Positions 1 to 8,270 of a stretch of 64,000 nucleotides of DNA are shown one piece after another (the stretch's first letter is position 1; the number at the start of each line of letters is the position of its first letter). The translations under genes and the position numbers were made by a program. The DNA is from Pseudomonadota bacterium (GTDB lineage: Bacteria; Pseudomonadota; Alphaproteobacteria; Acetobacterales; Acetobacteraceae), in assembly GCA_021851785.1 (NCBI GenBank), contig JAJZBV010000009.1, positions 24,141 through 88,140 of the forward strand, in the 5' to 3' direction. Under the pieces are notes generated by a model. The model was not told where the DNA came from and did not search any database. It saw only the letters and a program-made list of their open reading frames with translations.

Positions 1-176
1 GGGAAATGGCTGAAATCGCGCGGGAGACCCGGTTTTTCGAGCAGCGTCACGACATAATCGGCACGCGCGGCGGCATCGGGCGCGGCCTCGGCGATGCGCC
101 AGAGAAGCGGCTTGCGCGCCGCCGCCAGTGCTGCTGGCAGGCCCGGCAACGCGACCAGAAAATCCCTCCGTTGCAC
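1..176 (-). CDS. hypothetical protein, N-terminal part only (runs off the window)
   Basis: An open frame of 58 codons runs from a GTG start off the left edge. A strong Shine-Dalgarno sequence (GGAGGGG) lies 7-8 bases upstream of the GTG. The first residues read VQRRDFLVALPGLPAALAAA. The RRDFL segment followed by an alanine/leucine-rich stretch resembles a short Tat-type export signal, which is an inference because the hydrophobic stretch is brief. The gene follows the inositol-phosphatase gene in the same direction, 80 bases after its stop. I do not recognise the family. It could also be a chance open frame in GC-rich DNA, although the ribosome binding site argues against that. Confidence 0.5.
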   Translation of the reverse strand, partial: MQRRDFLVALPGLPAALAAARKPLLWRIAEAAPDAAARADYVVTLLEKPGLPRDFSHF

Positions 177-256
177 CGTCTCACCCCTCCATTTTCGCCG
201 ACCATCATAGACCGAGCACGCGCCCCGCGCGATGACCGAGAGCGCGCCGCGCGCGA

Positions 257-1057
257 TCACCCGGCGAGCAAGGCCAAAGCGGCCTCTCGTCGCGCGGGAT
301 CGCCGAGTGCGAGCAGCGTGCCATCGCCCGCCCCATCGCCGGTCGCGACGAGTGGCCGTCCTTGCCAGTCACAAACCGCGCCGCCGGCGCTCTCGATCAC
401 CGGAACCAGCGCCGCCCAGTCCCAGAGCTTCAGATCGGCCTCGGCGATAATGTCGATCAAGCCGAGCGCGAGCAAGCCATAGCCATAGCAATCGCCGCCC
501 CAGGAAACCCGGCGGACGGCGCCGGCGAGGCGCGCGAAGCGGCCGGCCTGGGCGGGCGAGAACATCGCCGGGCTGGTCGCCACGAGTTCCGCCTCGGCGA
601 GCATCGGGCAGGCCCGACAGCCGGGCGTGCCCCCGAACGGGCCGCGAAACCGCAATGCCTCGCCGGCAACACCGAGCCAGCGCTCGCCGGTGACCGGCTG
701 GTCGATGAGGCCGAGGACCGGCCGCCCCTCCTCGAGAACCCCGATGAGCGTGCCAAATAGCGGCCGTCCGGTGACGAAGGCGCGGGTGCCGTCGATGGGG
801 TCGAGCACCCAGAGCCGCCCGGCGCCCTCACGCTCGCGCCCGAATTCCTCGCCGAGAATCCCGTCGCCGGGAAAATGCGCCGTGATCACCCGGCGCATCG
901 CCTGCTCGGCCTCGCGGTCGGCGATGGTCACCGGGCTGTCGTCGGCTTTCCGCGCGACCGCGAGCGACGCCCGAAACCAGGGACGAATAGCATCTCCCGC
1001 CGCCGCCGCGGCGGCTTCGGCGCAAGCGATCAGGCGATCTCGGTCATCCCGCGCCAA
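257..1057 (-). CDS. hisN: inositol-monophosphatase-family phosphatase, likely histidinol-phosphatase (HisN type)
   Basis: This is a 266-residue Mg-dependent phosphatase of the inositol monophosphatase superfamily. The metal-binding motifs are visible: GEEFG (69-73), DPIDGTRAF (86-94) and WDWAALVPVIESAGG (212-226). The DPIDGTRAFVTGRPLFGTL stretch is typical of the branch annotated as histidinol-phosphatase in alphaproteobacteria, which removes phosphate from L-histidinol phosphate late in histidine synthesis. Activity on other sugar or inositol phosphates cannot be excluded. It lies 15 bases after cycM on the same strand and is probably cotranscribed with it. Length fits the family. Confidence 0.8.
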   Translation of the reverse strand: MARDDRDRLIACAEAAAAAAGDAIRPWFRASLAVARKADDSPVTIADREAEQAMRRVITAHFPGDGILGEEFGREREGAGRLWVLDPIDGTRAFVTGRPLFGTLIGVLEEGRPVLGLIDQPVTGERWLGVAGEALRFRGPFGGTPGCRACPMLAEAELVATSPAMFSPAQAGRFARLAGAVRRVSWGGDCYGYGLLALGLIDIIAEADLKLWDWAALVPVIESAGGAVCDWQGRPLVATGDGAGDGTLLALGDPARREAALALLAG

Positions 1058-1072
1058 AACCGGCGGCCAGGA

Positions 1073-1681
1073 TCACGGCTTGCCAGATTCGGCCGGTTTC
1101 TCGGCCGGTTTCTCGGCCGTCGGCGCTGCCGCCGCCGGCTCGACCTTGGGCAGCGGCTCGGGGGTTTTGGCGAGCGAACGCAGATAGGCGATCACATCCG
1201 CGCGTTCGGCGTCGTTCTTGATCCCGGCGAAGGCCATGCGCGTGCCCGGCACCAGCGAGCGGGGGTCATAGAGCCAGTGGTTCAACCCCTCGTAATCCCA
1301 GGTGCCGCCGAGTTTTTTGAGCCCGTCCGAATAGTCGAACCCGGCCATGTGAGCGCGCTTATCGCCAAGAATACCGTAAAGATTGGGGCCGATCTTGGCC
1401 GGTTCGCCCTCACCGAAACTGTGGCAGACGCTGCACAGCTTCTGCACGTCCGCCTTGCCCCGCTCAGCGCTGGCGGCGGCCATGAGGGGCGCGATCGGCG
1501 CCGGGCCTTCCGGCTTCGCGGGCGCGCTCTCGGTCGCGGCCGGCATGCCCTCGATCTTGATGGCGCTTTCCTTGAGTTCCTCGGGATGGACCAGCATCTC
1601 GGCGACGAGGCCGGAGAGCGAGTAGACGATGCCCGCGACCAGGATGGCGGCGAGACCCTTGTTGACGGCCAGACTGTCCAT
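1073..1681 (-). CDS. cycM: membrane-anchored class I c-type cytochrome (CycM/c552-like)
   Basis: A 202-residue protein with an uncleaved N-terminal membrane anchor (about residues 7-30, GLAAILVAGIVYSLSGLVAE), a proline/alanine-rich linker and a periplasmic cytochrome c domain. The heme-binding motif is CSVCH (83-87), and Met149 in GTRMAFAG is the probable axial ligand. Members of this family carry electrons from the bc1 complex to aa3-type oxidase. I chose the ATG at 1681 because the longer upstream frame encodes arginine-rich non-homologous sequence and this start places the anchor at the N terminus. It is divergent from kdsB-pheA, a neighbourhood common in alphaproteobacteria. Confidence 0.9.
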   Translation of the reverse strand: MDSLAVNKGLAAILVAGIVYSLSGLVAEMLVHPEELKESAIKIEGMPAATESAPAKPEGPAPIAPLMAAASAERGKADVQKLCSVCHSFGEGEPAKIGPNLYGILGDKRAHMAGFDYSDGLKKLGGTWDYEGLNHWLYDPRSLVPGTRMAFAGIKNDAERADVIAYLRSLAKTPEPLPKVEPAAAAPTAEKPAEKPAESGKP

Positions 1682-1910
1682 GCGGCGATGACCCCGATCG
1701 AGCGCGTTGCATCGGCAGGCCCGGCCAGACCGCGCGGCGCCGGAGCGTGCCCGATGGTGCGTGCCCATCGGGGAGTGGCCCATACGCGCGTTGCAAGTCT
1801 GACCTTGCCTACCCTAAGGTTGCGGCACCATACGGAAACCGCCCGCCCCTCGCAACCCATCCCGCCGCAAGAACTTGTCCCCGCACCATGCCCCCTTCCC
1901 GTCTCCGCCG

Positions 1911-2669
1911 ATGAACCCCGTCGTCATCATCCCCGCCCGCCTCGCCGCGACCCGGCTGCCGGGCAAACCGCTCGCCGACATCCATGGTCGGCCGATGGTG
2001 CTGCATGTCGCCGAGCGCGCCCGCCGCGCGGCGATCGGCCCGGTCGTGATCGCCTGTGCCGACCCGGCGATCGCCGCCGCCGCCGAAGCCGGCGGGTTTC
2101 CCGCCATCGCCACCGACCCCGACCTGCCCTCCGGCTCCGATCGGGTCTTCGCCGCCCTCGAACGCTACGACCCGGCCGGCGCCTTCGATGTGATCCTCAA
2201 CCTCCAGGGCGATTTCCCGACCATCGCCCCCGATCAGTTGCGCGCAGCACTCGCCCCGCTCGCCGATCCGACGATCGATATCGGCACCTTGGTCGCCCCG
2301 ATCCGGGATGCCGCCGAAGCGGCGCTGCCCTCGGTGGTCAAGGCCGCCTGCGCCTTCGTCGGCGCGGCCGCGATCGCGCCAGCGCTCTATTTCTCGCGCG
2401 CCGTGATCCCGCATGGCGAGGGGCCGCTCTGGCACCATATCGGCATCTACGCCTTCCGCCGCGCGGCGCTGGCGCGGTTCGTCGCCCTCCCGGTGAGCCC
2501 GCTCGAAGCGCGCGAGAAGCTCGAACAGCTCCGCGCGCTGGAGGCCGGCATGCGGATCGGCTGTGCCCGCATCGCGGAGGGGCCGTTCGGTGTCGATACG
2601 CAAGCCGATCTGGCGCGCGCCCGCGCCTTGCTCGCGCCCGATCGGACAAGCGGGGGCGGCGCGACATGA
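1911..2669 (+). CDS. kdsB: 3-deoxy-manno-octulosonate cytidylyltransferase (CMP-KDO synthetase)
   Basis: KdsB activates KDO with CTP for lipopolysaccharide inner-core assembly in the cytoplasm. The 252-residue product begins MNPVVIIPARLAATRLPGKP, the nucleotide-binding signature of the family, and carries the sugar-site stretch PSGSDRVFAAL and NLQGDFP (NVQGDEP in many homologues). The ATG at 1911 is preferred over the in-frame ATG at 1875 because the 12 extra residues are not family-like. Its stop overlaps the pheA start (ATGA), so translation is probably coupled. Confidence 0.95.
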   Translation: MNPVVIIPARLAATRLPGKPLADIHGRPMVLHVAERARRAAIGPVVIACADPAIAAAAEAGGFPAIATDPDLPSGSDRVFAALERYDPAGAFDVILNLQGDFPTIAPDQLRAALAPLADPTIDIGTLVAPIRDAAEAALPSVVKAACAFVGAAAIAPALYFSRAVIPHGEGPLWHHIGIYAFRRAALARFVALPVSPLEAREKLEQLRALEAGMRIGCARIAEGPFGVDTQADLARARALLAPDRTSGGGAT

Positions 2670-3532
2670 CCCTGCCGATCACGCCGAACGGCCCGATCGC
2701 GTTTCAGGGGCGGCCCGGCGCCTATTCCGATCTCGCCTGCCGCACCGCCTTCCCCGGTGTCCCGACCCTTCCTTGCGACACCTTCGAAGGGGCGATGGCG
2801 GTATTGCGCGAAGGGGCGGCGGCGCTTGCCATGCTGCCGTGCGAAAACAGCCTCGCCGGCCGCGTCCCCGATATCCATTATCTGCTGCCCGAGAGCGGCC
2901 TTGCCATCGTCGGCGAGCATTTCCAGCGCGTCGAGCATTGCCTGCTCGCCCCGCCGGGGGCGCGGATCGAGGGGTTGAAGCGCGTCCACTCCCACGCCGT
3001 CGCCCTCGGCCAGGTCCGCGATCTGGTGCGGGCCCTCGGTCTTACGGCGGTGATCGAGGCCGATACCGCCGGCGCCGCGCAGCAGGTCGCCGCCTGGGGC
3101 AACCCCGAGGACGCCGCCATTGCCTCGGCCCTCGCGGCCGAGATCTATGGTCTTGCCATCCTGCGCCGCAACGTCGAGGACGAAAGCCACAACACGACCC
3201 GGTTTTATGTCATGGCGACGACGCCGATGCCGCCACCGCCCGAGCGGAAGGACGTGATGACCACCTTCGTCTTTCGTGTCCGCAACGTCCCGGCGGCGCT
3301 TTATAAGGCGCTTGGCGGTTTCGCCACCAACGGCGTCAACATGACCCGCCTCGAGAGCTACATGCTCGGCGGCGAGTTCGCGGCGACGCAATTCCTCTGC
3401 GACGTCGAGGGCCACCCGGCGCAGCCGCCGCTCGCCCGCGCGCTTGAGGAACTGGCCTTTTTCTCACGCGCGGTCTCCATCCTTGGCGTCTACCCCGCAG
3501 CCAGGCTCCGTCACATGGCGCCGACGACATAG
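2666..3532 (+). CDS. pheA: prephenate dehydratase
   Basis: This is a monofunctional prephenate dehydratase of 288 residues that converts prephenate to phenylpyruvate for phenylalanine synthesis. The catalytic domain covers roughly residues 10-190 and includes FQGRPGAYSDLA, LPCENSLAGRV and the active-site motif ESHNTTRF. A C-terminal ACT regulatory domain (about 200-280) contains ALYKALGGFATNGVNMTRLE, the likely phenylalanine-binding feedback region. It overlaps kdsB by four bases. Its 3' end overlaps the convergent CBS-domain gene by 22 bases. Confidence 0.95.
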   Translation: MTLPITPNGPIAFQGRPGAYSDLACRTAFPGVPTLPCDTFEGAMAVLREGAAALAMLPCENSLAGRVPDIHYLLPESGLAIVGEHFQRVEHCLLAPPGARIEGLKRVHSHAVALGQVRDLVRALGLTAVIEADTAGAAQQVAAWGNPEDAAIASALAAEIYGLAILRRNVEDESHNTTRFYVMATTPMPPPPERKDVMTTFVFRVRNVPAALYKALGGFATNGVNMTRLESYMLGGEFAATQFLCDVEGHPAQPPLARALEELAFFSRAVSILGVYPAARLRHMAPTT

Positions 3533-3945
3533 GCTTTCAGGCTGTCGATATCCTGCGCCTGCTGCGCGAGCAGCGATTTGACGACATCGCCGATGCTGAC
3601 GATGCCGATCACCTTGCCGCCGTCCACCACCGGCAGATGGCGGAAGCGGCCATCGGTCATGATCCGCATCGCCTCCGCGACCGAAATGCCCGGCGCCGCG
3701 GTGACCAGCCGCGCCGTCATCAACTGCCCCGCCGTCATGCCGAGCGTCGCCGCGCCATGAACCGCGAGCGCACGCACGATATCGCGCTCGCTGACGATGC
3801 CGAGAACCTGGCCGAGCGCATCCTCGACCAGGATCGCGCCGATGCCGCGCTCGGCAAGCCTCATCACCACATCGGCGATGGTGCTGGTCGGACGCATGCT
3901 GGCCACATCATGGCCCTTGCTCTTGAGAATTGCCGCGAGTGTCAT
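3511..3945 (-). CDS. two-CBS-domain protein
   Basis: A 144-residue cytosolic protein made almost entirely of two CBS domains (about 10-65 and 75-135), with repeats such as GIGAILVEDALGQVLGIVSERDI and FRHLPVVDGGKVIGIVSIGD. Such stand-alone CBS pairs bind adenosyl nucleotides and act as regulatory modules; the partner cannot be deduced here. The ATG at 3945 follows an AGGAGA ribosome binding site by 8 bases. The longer upstream frame from 4008 lacks this and looks non-coding. It is convergent with pheA. Confidence 0.88.
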   Translation of the reverse strand: MTLAAILKSKGHDVASMRPTSTIADVVMRLAERGIGAILVEDALGQVLGIVSERDIVRALAVHGAATLGMTAGQLMTARLVTAAPGISVAEAMRIMTDGRFRHLPVVDGGKVIGIVSIGDVVKSLLAQQAQDIDSLKAYVVGAM

Positions 3946-4104
3946 GGGACCGTCTCCTATTATCGTCGGGGACGCTCCGCCTCTCTCGGCACCCGCCGAG
4001 ACGACCATCGATACGTCCGCCGATACCCCTTAACATGCGCTTTTGTCGATGTGTTTTGCAACCGGAAGGTGTGCGATGCAACATGACCTCGAAACGACTA
4101 AAAA

Positions 4105-4767
4105 TTAGCTTAAAATTTGCCCAAGAAGCGCCGGAACCGCGGCGAAATCGGGCGCGATGGCGGCGCAGCCGGCGGCCATGTCCGGGGTGCCATAGCCCCA
4201 GGCGGCGAAAATGGCCGGCACGGCGGCGCCGGTCGCCGCCAGGATGTCGTTGGCGTGATCGCCGAGCATCACCGCCGCCCCCGGCTCGCCCCCCGCCGCC
4301 GCGAGGGTCGCGAGGAGATGGCTTGGGTCGGGCTTGCGGGTGGAAAAACTATCGCCGCCGCCGATCGCGGCGAAACGCTCGGCGAGCCCGAACGCGGCGA
4401 TCATCCGCCGCGCCGGCTGCGCGGGCTTGTTGGTGCAGAGCGCGAAACGCCAGCCCGCCGCGGCAAGCGCCGCCAGCGTCGCGACCGCCCCGGGATAGGG
4501 GGCGCAGCCGGTGATCGGATCGGCGTCGTAATCGGCGCGGAACGCGGCGAGCGCCGCCTCGTCGGCCTCGGCGCCATAAAGCGCGAAGGCCCGGCGCAGC
4601 AGCACCAGGACGCCGTCGCCGACCAGCCGGGCGACCTCGGGTGGCGCCAGGCTGGGAAAGCCGCGCGCCGCGAGCACGAGGTTCAAGGCCCGCGCGATCG
4701 CCGGCAGCGAATCGACCAGCGTGCCGTCGAGATCGATCACCAGGGTCGGCGTGGCCAGGATGGGCAT
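4105..4767 (-). CDS. gph: phosphoglycolate phosphatase, HAD superfamily
   Basis: A 220-residue HAD hydrolase. Motif I is DLDGTLVDS (12-20) with the nucleophile and acid aspartates, motif II is the LCTNKP segment, and motif IV is LGDHANDILAA. The helical cap inserted after motif I matches the Gph subfamily, which removes 2-phosphoglycolate formed by DNA repair or photorespiration-like reactions. Other small phosphosugars are possible substrates. It is divergent from glmU across 78 bases. Confidence 0.88.
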   Translation of the reverse strand: MPILATPTLVIDLDGTLVDSLPAIARALNLVLAARGFPSLAPPEVARLVGDGVLVLLRRAFALYGAEADEAALAAFRADYDADPITGCAPYPGAVATLAALAAAGWRFALCTNKPAQPARRMIAAFGLAERFAAIGGGDSFSTRKPDPSHLLATLAAAGGEPGAAVMLGDHANDILAATGAAVPAIFAAWGYGTPDMAAGCAAIAPDFAAVPALLGQILS

Positions 4768-4807
4768 GATCGGTAAAACTCCGTAAAATTGATTGATGGC
4801 TTGGGCT

Positions 4808-4836
4808 TTGACACGGCATCGGCGAAAAGGCTAGCT
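4808..4836 (+). promoter_or_regulatory. candidate promoter for glmUS, nearly leaderless
   Basis: A perfect -35 hexamer TTGACA (4808-4813) is followed, after a 17-base spacer, by CTAGCT (4831-4836), a 4/6 match to the CTATAT form of -10 box seen in alphaproteobacteria. The predicted transcription start (about 4843) is only about three bases before the glmU ATG. The ATG also lacks a Shine-Dalgarno sequence, so a leaderless or near-leaderless message is plausible. Confidence 0.45.
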
Positions 4837-4845
4837 GATCGCCCG

Positions 4846-6195
4846 ATGAGCGCAACCGCCGTCATTCTCGCCGCCGGCCTCGGCACCCGCATGAAATCGG
4901 CGCGGCCGAAGGCGCTGCATCCGCTCGCCGGACGGCCGATTCTGGGCCATCTCATCGCCACCTGCGAGACGGTGTTTTCGCGCCTCATCATCGTCATCGG
5001 CCCGGAGATGGAAGCGCTGGCCGACCTCGCCGCGCCGCACCAGGTGGTGATCCAGCAGGAACGCCGCGGCACCGGCCATGCCGCGCTGATGGCGGCGCCC
5101 GCCTTCGGCGAGGGCGAGGTCGCGGTGCTCTACGCCGATAACCCGCTGATCGAGAGCGCGACCCTCGCCCGTCTCCTCGCCCGCCGGAGCCAGGGCGATG
5201 CGGCACTGGCGCTGCTCGCCATGCGCCCGGCCGATCCCGGCCAGTACGGCCGGGTGATCACCGCGGCGGGCTACGTGCGGCGGATCGTCGAATGGGCGGA
5301 CGCCACCCAAGCCGAGCGGGCGGAGCCACTCTGCAATGCCGGCGTCTTCGCCGCCGCCGCCGACGATCTCCGGCGCTGGCTCGAATCCCTTACTCCGAAC
5401 AACGCCAAGGATGAGTTTTATCTCACCGACATCGTCGCCCGCGCGGTCGCCGAGGGCCAGCGCGTCGCCGCCATCGAGGCGCCGGAGACGGAGTGCCGGG
5501 GGATCAATTCCCGCGCCGAACTCGCGGGCGCCGAGGCGACGATCCAGGCCCGGCTCCGCGTCGCGGCGCTGGCGGCGGGGGTGACGATGGTCGCCCCGGA
5601 GACCGTCTTTCTCGCCGCCGATACCGAACTCGCGCCCGATGTGACCCTCGGCCCGAACGTCGTCTTCGGCCCCGGCGTGCGCGTCGCCGCCGGCGCCGAG
5701 ATCCGCGCCTTTTCTCATCTCGAGGGCTGCACGGTCGGCGAGGACGCGATCATCGGCCCGTTCGCGCGGCTGCGTCCGGGCACGGTGATCGCGACAAGGG
5801 CGCATGTCGGCAATTTCGTCGAACTCAAAGCCGTCCATCTCGGCCCCGGCGCCAAAGCCAATCATCTCACCTATCTCGGGGATGCCGAAATCGGCGCCGG
5901 GGCCAATATCGGCGCCGGCACCATCACCTGCAATTATGACGGCATGAACAAGCACCGGACGGTGATCGGCGAAGGCGCCTTCATCGGCTCCGATACCGCC
6001 CTCGTCGCCCCGGTGACCGTGGGCGCCGGCGCGATCACCGCGGCCGGCAGCGTCATCACCGACGATGTCGCCCCGGATGCGCTGGCGATCGCGCGCGGGA
6101 GACAAGTGAACAAACCCGGCCGGGCGCGGCAATTGCGCGACCAGGGGCGTGGCCGAAAACAGAACGCCCAAAAACAGAACGGGGAGCGAGGCTGA
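4846..6195 (+). CDS. glmU: bifunctional N-acetylglucosamine-1-phosphate uridylyltransferase / glucosamine-1-phosphate acetyltransferase
   Basis: GlmU makes UDP-GlcNAc for peptidoglycan and LPS. The 449-residue protein has an N-terminal pyrophosphorylase domain beginning VILAAGLGTRMKSARPKALH (6-25) and a C-terminal left-handed beta-helix of hexapeptide repeats (from about residue 250) with the acetyltransferase segment around NYDGMNKHRTVIGEGAF. The ATG at 4846 is chosen because the pyrophosphorylase fold starts there. No Shine-Dalgarno precedes it, consistent with the near-leaderless promoter. Its stop overlaps the glmS start (TGATG), so the pathway's first and last steps are translationally coupled. 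Confidence 0.96.
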   Translation: MSATAVILAAGLGTRMKSARPKALHPLAGRPILGHLIATCETVFSRLIIVIGPEMEALADLAAPHQVVIQQERRGTGHAALMAAPAFGEGEVAVLYADNPLIESATLARLLARRSQGDAALALLAMRPADPGQYGRVITAAGYVRRIVEWADATQAERAEPLCNAGVFAAAADDLRRWLESLTPNNAKDEFYLTDIVARAVAEGQRVAAIEAPETECRGINSRAELAGAEATIQARLRVAALAAGVTMVAPETVFLAADTELAPDVTLGPNVVFGPGVRVAAGAEIRAFSHLEGCTVGEDAIIGPFARLRPGTVIATRAHVGNFVELKAVHLGPGAKANHLTYLGDAEIGAGANIGAGTITCNYDGMNKHRTVIGEGAFIGSDTALVAPVTVGAGAITAAGSVITDDVAPDALAIARGRQVNKPGRARQLRDQGRGRKQNAQKQNGERG

Positions 6196-8018
6196 TGTGT
6201 GGCATCGTCGGCGTGATCGGAAGTGGTGCCGCGGCGCCGCTGCTACTCGAAGCGCTCCAGCGTCTCGCCTATCGTGGCTATGACAGCGCCGGCATCGCGA
6301 CCCTGGTCGAGGGCGCGATCATGCGCCGCCGCGCCGAGGGCAAGCTCGCCAATCTCGCCACGGCGCTCGCCGCGTCGCCGCTTTCCGGCAGCGTCGGCAT
6401 CGGCCATACCCGCTGGGCGACCCATGGCGCGCCGACCGAGACCAACGCCCATCCGCACGGCACCGAGCGTGTCGTCCTGGTCCATAACGGCATCATCGAG
6501 AACCATGCCGAGCTGCGTGCCGAACTCGAGGCCGAGGGCCAGGTTTTCGAGACCGAGACCGATACCGAAACCGTCGCCCAGCTCGTCGATCTCCATCTCC
6601 GTCAGGGCATGACGCCGATCGCCGCCGCGAGCGCCAGTTTGCGCCGCCTCCAGGGCGCCTACGCGCTGGCGATGCTCTTCGCCGGCCATCCCGATCTGAT
6701 CATCGCCGCCCAGCACGGAGCACCACTCGCCGTCGGCTTCGGCGCGGCGGAGATGTATGTCGGCTCCGACGCCCTGGCGCTCGCCCCCTTCACCCGCCGC
6801 ATCGCCTATCTGCGCGATGGCGACTGGACGGTGGTGACGCGGGACGGCGCCCGCTTCTTCAACGCCGGCGGCGAGGAGGTGATGCGCGAGGTCAAGCTCA
6901 CGGTGCTGTCGGGTGCGGCGATCGGCAAGGGCGAGTTCCGCCATTTCATGGAAAAGGAGCTGCACGAGCATCCGGCGGTGATCGGCGACACGCTGCACCA
7001 GATGATCGATCCCGGCACCCGCCAGGCGGTGCTGCCGGCGCTGCCCTTCGATCTCGCCGCCATCCCGCGCGTCGCGATCAGCGCCTGCGGTTCGGCTTTT
7101 TATGCCGGGCTGGTCGGGCGGTATTGGCTCGAAAGCATCGCCCGTCTGCCGACCGAGGCCGATGTCGCGAGCGAATTCCGCTACCGCGCGCCGCCACTGA
7201 CCCCGGGCGGGCTCGGCCTCCTGGTCAGCCAATCGGGCGAGACCGCCGACACCCTCGCCGCCCTCCGCTACATGAAGGCCGCACAGCAACACGTCGCGGC
7301 GGTGGTGAACGTGCCCGAAAGCAGCATGGCGCGCGACGCCGACGTGGTGTTCGAGACCGTCGCCGGGCCGGAGATCGGCGTTGCCAGCACCAAGGCATTC
7401 ACCGCGCAGCTTTGCGTGCTCGCCTGTTTCACGCTGGCCATGGCGCGCGCCCGCTCCGTGCTCGACCGCCAGCAGGAGCAGGCGCTGACCGCCGCCCTCC
7501 TCGAGGTGCCGAGCCGGGCGGCCGAGATGCTGGAGGCGCATGAGACCATCCAGCGCCTCGCCGCCCGCATCGCCGAAGCCCGCGACGTGCTCTATCTCGG
7601 CCGCGGCGCCTGCTTCCCGATCGCCCTCGAAGGCGCGCTCAAGCTCAAGGAAATCAGCTATATCCACGCGGAAGGTTACGCCGCCGGCGAAATGAAGCAC
7701 GGCCCGATCGCGCTCATCGACAAATCCGTGCCGGTGATCGCGATCGCGCCGTCCGGGCCATTATTCGAGAAAACCGCCTCGAATTTGCAGGAAGCGGCGG
7801 CGCGCGGCGGGCAGATCATTGTGCTGAGCGATTCCGTGGGGGCCGCGAAGCTGAAGGGCATCGCGAGCGAAACCGTGATCCTCCCCGGCGTCGATCCCTT
7901 CGTCGCCCCCATCCTCTATGCGATTCCGGTGCAACTGCTCGCCTATCACGTCGCGGTGCTCAAAGGCACCGACGTCGATCAGCCGCGCAATCTCGCCAAA
8001 TCGGTGACGGTGGAGTAA
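6195..8018 (+). CDS. glmS: glutamine--fructose-6-phosphate aminotransferase (isomerizing)
   Basis: GlmS converts fructose-6-phosphate and glutamine to glucosamine-6-phosphate. The 607-residue length is typical. After the initiator Met, Cys2 (MCGIVGVIG) is the Ntn glutaminase nucleophile, and the glutaminase domain contains GHTRWATHG and NGIIENH. Two SIS isomerase domains follow (about 285-425 and 460-600), with SQSGETADTLAAL and the conserved C-terminal PRNLAKSVTVE. It is one base downstream-overlapping with glmU. No glmS ribozyme is seen; none is expected in this phylum. Confidence 0.97.
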   Translation: MCGIVGVIGSGAAAPLLLEALQRLAYRGYDSAGIATLVEGAIMRRRAEGKLANLATALAASPLSGSVGIGHTRWATHGAPTETNAHPHGTERVVLVHNGIIENHAELRAELEAEGQVFETETDTETVAQLVDLHLRQGMTPIAAASASLRRLQGAYALAMLFAGHPDLIIAAQHGAPLAVGFGAAEMYVGSDALALAPFTRRIAYLRDGDWTVVTRDGARFFNAGGEEVMREVKLTVLSGAAIGKGEFRHFMEKELHEHPAVIGDTLHQMIDPGTRQAVLPALPFDLAAIPRVAISACGSAFYAGLVGRYWLESIARLPTEADVASEFRYRAPPLTPGGLGLLVSQSGETADTLAALRYMKAAQQHVAAVVNVPESSMARDADVVFETVAGPEIGVASTKAFTAQLCVLACFTLAMARARSVLDRQQEQALTAALLEVPSRAAEMLEAHETIQRLAARIAEARDVLYLGRGACFPIALEGALKLKEISYIHAEGYAAGEMKHGPIALIDKSVPVIAIAPSGPLFEKTASNLQEAAARGGQIIVLSDSVGAAKLKGIASETVILPGVDPFVAPILYAIPVQLLAYHVAVLKGTDVDQPRNLAKSVTVE

Positions 8019-8044
8019 GGGCGGAGAAAGAAAACAAGCAAAAT

Positions 8045-8080
8045 TTGTTCTTTTTTGTAAAAAAGAACCAAAAACTTTTG
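8045..8080 (+). repeat. A/T hairpin element, copy 1 (after glmS)
   Basis: GTTCTTTTTT (8047-8056) and AAAAAAGAAC (8059-8068) form a perfect 10-bp inverted repeat with a 2-base loop. It is followed by CAAAAACTTTTG. It begins 26 bases after the glmS stop. The same core recurs at 32587-32628, 43300-43321 and 43375-43410, always in the same orientation relative to the gene before it. It may be a terminator or a small mobile palindrome. It lacks the GC-rich stem of a classical intrinsic terminator. Confidence 0.75.
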
Positions 8081-8270
8081 TCTGTTGTGTCAGGCCCGCG
8101 GCACCGACATTCGTGGTTTGTCGGTAGACTTGCCGACGCGCCTCGGCTATCGTTGCTCGAAATATCGTGCGTTTCCCAAAAATAAAGGCGGCAGCGTCTG
8201 CGATGCCGAGAGGAAAGATCCGCCGCAGCCATCCGCGATCTCCGTCACGCCATGCAACGAAGGCCGGATC

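Noticed and set aside
875..2665. Long plus-strand open frame upstream of pheA, in frame with it
   Set aside because: It runs antisense through hisN and cycM and out of frame through kdsB, all with clear homology. The sequence is Arg/Pro-rich shadow composition. pheA starts at 2666.
6120..6194. Possible glmS leader riboswitch/ribozyme
   Set aside because: glmU and glmS overlap, so there is no leader, and the glmS ribozyme is a feature of Gram-positive bacteria.
6243..7700. 485-codon minus-strand frame opposite glmS
   Set aside because: glmS on the plus strand is certain; the opposite frame is a shadow.
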